From an archaeon (GTDB lineage: Archaea; Iainarchaeota; Iainarchaeia; Iainarchaeales; CSSED10-239): a stretch of 22,456 nt of DNA. Numbering within the stretch: the stretch's first letter is position 1; every line of letters starts with the position of its first letter. Shown here piece after piece: positions 21,871 through 22,456 of the stretch. The translations under genes were made by a program, and so were the position numbers. The notes under the pieces were generated by a model. The model was not told the origin of the DNA. It did no database searches and saw only the letters and a program-made list of their open reading frames with translations. The stretch covers positions 1 to 22,456 of the forward strand of contig JAKQHQ010000008.1 of the NCBI GenBank assembly GCA_029557995.1, given 5' to 3'.

Positions 21871-21894
21871 AACAAACTATTTAAAAATGTTGTT
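21871..21894 (-). promoter_or_regulatory. trmB operon TATA box flanked by an AACAA/TTGTT dyad
   Basis: The TATA box (minus strand CATTTTTAAATAG, 21878-21890) is centred 26 bp before the trmB ATG, so transcription likely starts at the A of ATG. It is bracketed by AACAA (21871-21875) and TTGTT (21890-21894), a symmetric pair with 14 bp between. A bound regulator would block TBP, which would fit autorepression by TrmB. Confidence 0.45.
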
Positions 21895-21921
21895 AGGTTA
21901 AATAACAACAGAAAAAAAACG

Positions 21922-22152
21922 CTATTTTATTCTTTGCCCTTTATAGAATTTTGCTATCCTTTGCTGGACAAAGGCTATCTTGTTTCTTTCAGACATCAGC
22001 TTGTCGTAAATCTCCTTTGGGACATTATGGTATCTGTATAGATAGCCAAGCTTGTATTCAATTTCAAGGATGTGTTCCTCTTGGTCATATCCGATGGACA
22101 AGATGTTTCCTGTCATCTTTGAATCCTTATCCTCTACTGCAACTCTTTCCAT
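21922..22152 (-). CDS. KTSC domain protein
   Basis: A 76-residue single-domain protein with the KTSC pattern: a strand N-I-L-S-I-G-Y-D, then L-E-I-E-Y-K-L-G-Y-L-Y-R-Y, the turn N-V-P-K-E-I-Y-D-K-L and the C-terminal I-A-K-F-Y-K-G. The domain is found alone and at the end of some lysyl-tRNA synthetases; its function is unknown, with nucleic-acid binding suspected. The start is decided by the ribosome-binding site. The upstream in-frame ATG (22165-22167) overlaps GGAGG (22161-22165), which sits 8 nt before the ATG at 22150-22152, so that second ATG is the true start. A TATA box is at about 22184-22195. Confidence 0.85.
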   Translation of the reverse strand: MERVAVEDKDSKMTGNILSIGYDQEEHILEIEYKLGYLYRYHNVPKEIYDKLMSERNKIAFVQQRIAKFYKGQRIK

Positions 22153-22183
22153 GTTTGTTTCCTCCATTCATAGGGGTTAATCA

Positions 22184-22195
22184 GTATATATTTAT
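22184..22195 (-). promoter_or_regulatory. TATA box of the KTSC gene
   Basis: The minus strand reads AATAAATATATA. Its centre is about 38 bp upstream of the ATG at 22152, giving a leader of about 12 nt that carries the GGAGG site. Confidence 0.4.
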
Positions 22196-22311
22196 TAAAG
22201 GGGATTTAATTTATAAAATATAGCTTTATGGTGTAGGGGCTATGAAAGCCAATTAAAAAGCAATATTCTTAGAGGAAAGAAGCAAAATAAGGATTGTGCT
22301 TGTCTTAACTT

Positions 22312-22317
22312 AAAAAA
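22312..22317 (-). terminator. T6 terminator of tRNA-Ser(GGA)
   Basis: On the minus strand a run of six T starts 4 nt after the discriminator base of tRNA-Ser(GGA). This is a usual archaeal tRNA termination signal. Between here and the KTSC promoter there is no reading frame of note. Confidence 0.5.
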
Positions 22318-22321
22318 GTAT

Positions 22322-22404
22322 CGCAGAGGACGAGATTCGAACTCGCGTAGTCTTGCGACTCCAGCTTTCCAGGCTGGTGCGTTTGGCCACTCCGCCACCT
22401 CTGC
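22322..22404 (-). tRNA. tRNA-Ser (anticodon GGA)
   Basis: An 83-nt class II tRNA. The acceptor arms GCAGAGG/CCTCTGC pair fully, with discriminator G; CCA is not encoded. The D-arm is GCG...CGC. The anticodon stem CCAGC/GCTGG encloses CTGGAAA, so the anticodon is GGA (codons UCC/UCU). The variable arm is short for Ser (GTC-GCAA-GAC), and the T-arm GCGAG-TTCGAAT-CTCGT has one G-U pair. No intron. The tRNA is the second Ser tRNA in the window, with an acceptor stem closely similar to that of tRNA-Ser(CGA). Confidence 0.96.
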
Positions 22405-22413
22405 AGGGAAACC

Positions 22414-22434
22414 CTTTCTTTTTTAAAAAGAAAG
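22414..22434. promoter_or_regulatory. Palindromic AT element at the tRNA-Ser(GGA) promoter
   Basis: Arms of 10 bp (CTTTCTTTTT and its exact complement) meet around one base. The centre is about 20 bp upstream of the tRNA 5' end, near the place of a TATA box, and the core TTTTTTAAAAAG would serve as one on the minus strand. The remaining 22 bp to the window edge show nothing else. Confidence 0.4.
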
Positions 22435-22456
22435 TTCTTTTAACCCAAAAGAAAAT

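Overview
This window is a densely packed piece of an archaeal chromosome. The evidence for Archaea is direct: a two-repeat TATA-binding protein, ribosomal protein L21e, RNA polymerase subunit Rpo4/RpoF, an AglB/STT3 oligosaccharyltransferase, an AMP phosphorylase, a NreA repair protein, a TrmB regulator, and TATA boxes about 26 bp upstream of several starts. The AT-rich, compact layout, the half-size RND genes, the 5S rRNA gene with no 16S or 23S beside it, and several degenerate motifs would fit a DPANN-type lineage. That placement is inference only; I cannot assign a phylum.

Layout, left to right. A partial membrane protein leaves the left edge (1-283, minus) and is divergent from nreA (315-1574, plus). 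Next is a minus-strand N-glycosylation unit: AglB (2988-4931), an Alg7/AglH-type GlcNAc-1-phosphate transferase (1949-2977) and a split-barrel flavoprotein (1577-1939). A 5S rRNA (5065-5180) and tbp (5221-5763) follow, both minus. The plus-strand operon rpl21e-rpoF-DUF655-ksgA (5992-7951) is a known conserved archaeal arrangement. It converges on the minus-strand uppP-trx-deoA operon (7948-10626). A YdjM-type hydrolase (10685-11134, plus) shares its promoter region with uppP. Then come a secreted, membrane-anchored protein of unknown function (11131-12081) and a membrane-anchored serpin (12288-13565) set between AT-rich dyads.

The right half is almost all minus strand. It holds a HerA/FtsK-type ATPase with an unusual C-terminus (14194-16746), then a 111-residue protein that looks like a single TBP half-domain (13838-14173). 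The last 10 bases of that gene are the first 10 bases of tRNA-Ser(CGA) (13759-13847). A stand-alone 3'-5' exonuclease (16877-17470) is next, then a TrmB-led operon with two half-size RND/MMPL subunits and a COG1361 surface protein (17535-21858). A KTSC protein and tRNA-Ser(GGA) close the window.

How the genes fit together. One theme is the cell envelope: N-glycan donor synthesis and transfer, polyprenyl-pyrophosphate recycling by UppP, RND export, secreted proteins and the serpin. A second is the core information machinery: TBP, 5S, L21e, Rpo4, KsgA and tRNAs. A third is DNA repair or processing: NreA, the HerA-like ATPase and the exonuclease. My best candidate for an undescribed system is the HerA-like ATPase with the TBP-half-like protein and the overlapping tRNA gene. 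The strongest single-residue anomaly is KsgA, whose catalytic N-L-P-Y motif reads F-L-P-Y.

There is no gap above 300 bp without a gene. The largest are 5764-5991 (promoters of tbp and rpl21e), 12082-12287 (promoter plus AT-rich dyads), 13566-13758 (serpin promoter plus a dyad) and 22153-22321 (KTSC promoter, and a T-run at the 3' end of the tRNA). I see no CRISPR array, insertion sequence or replication origin.
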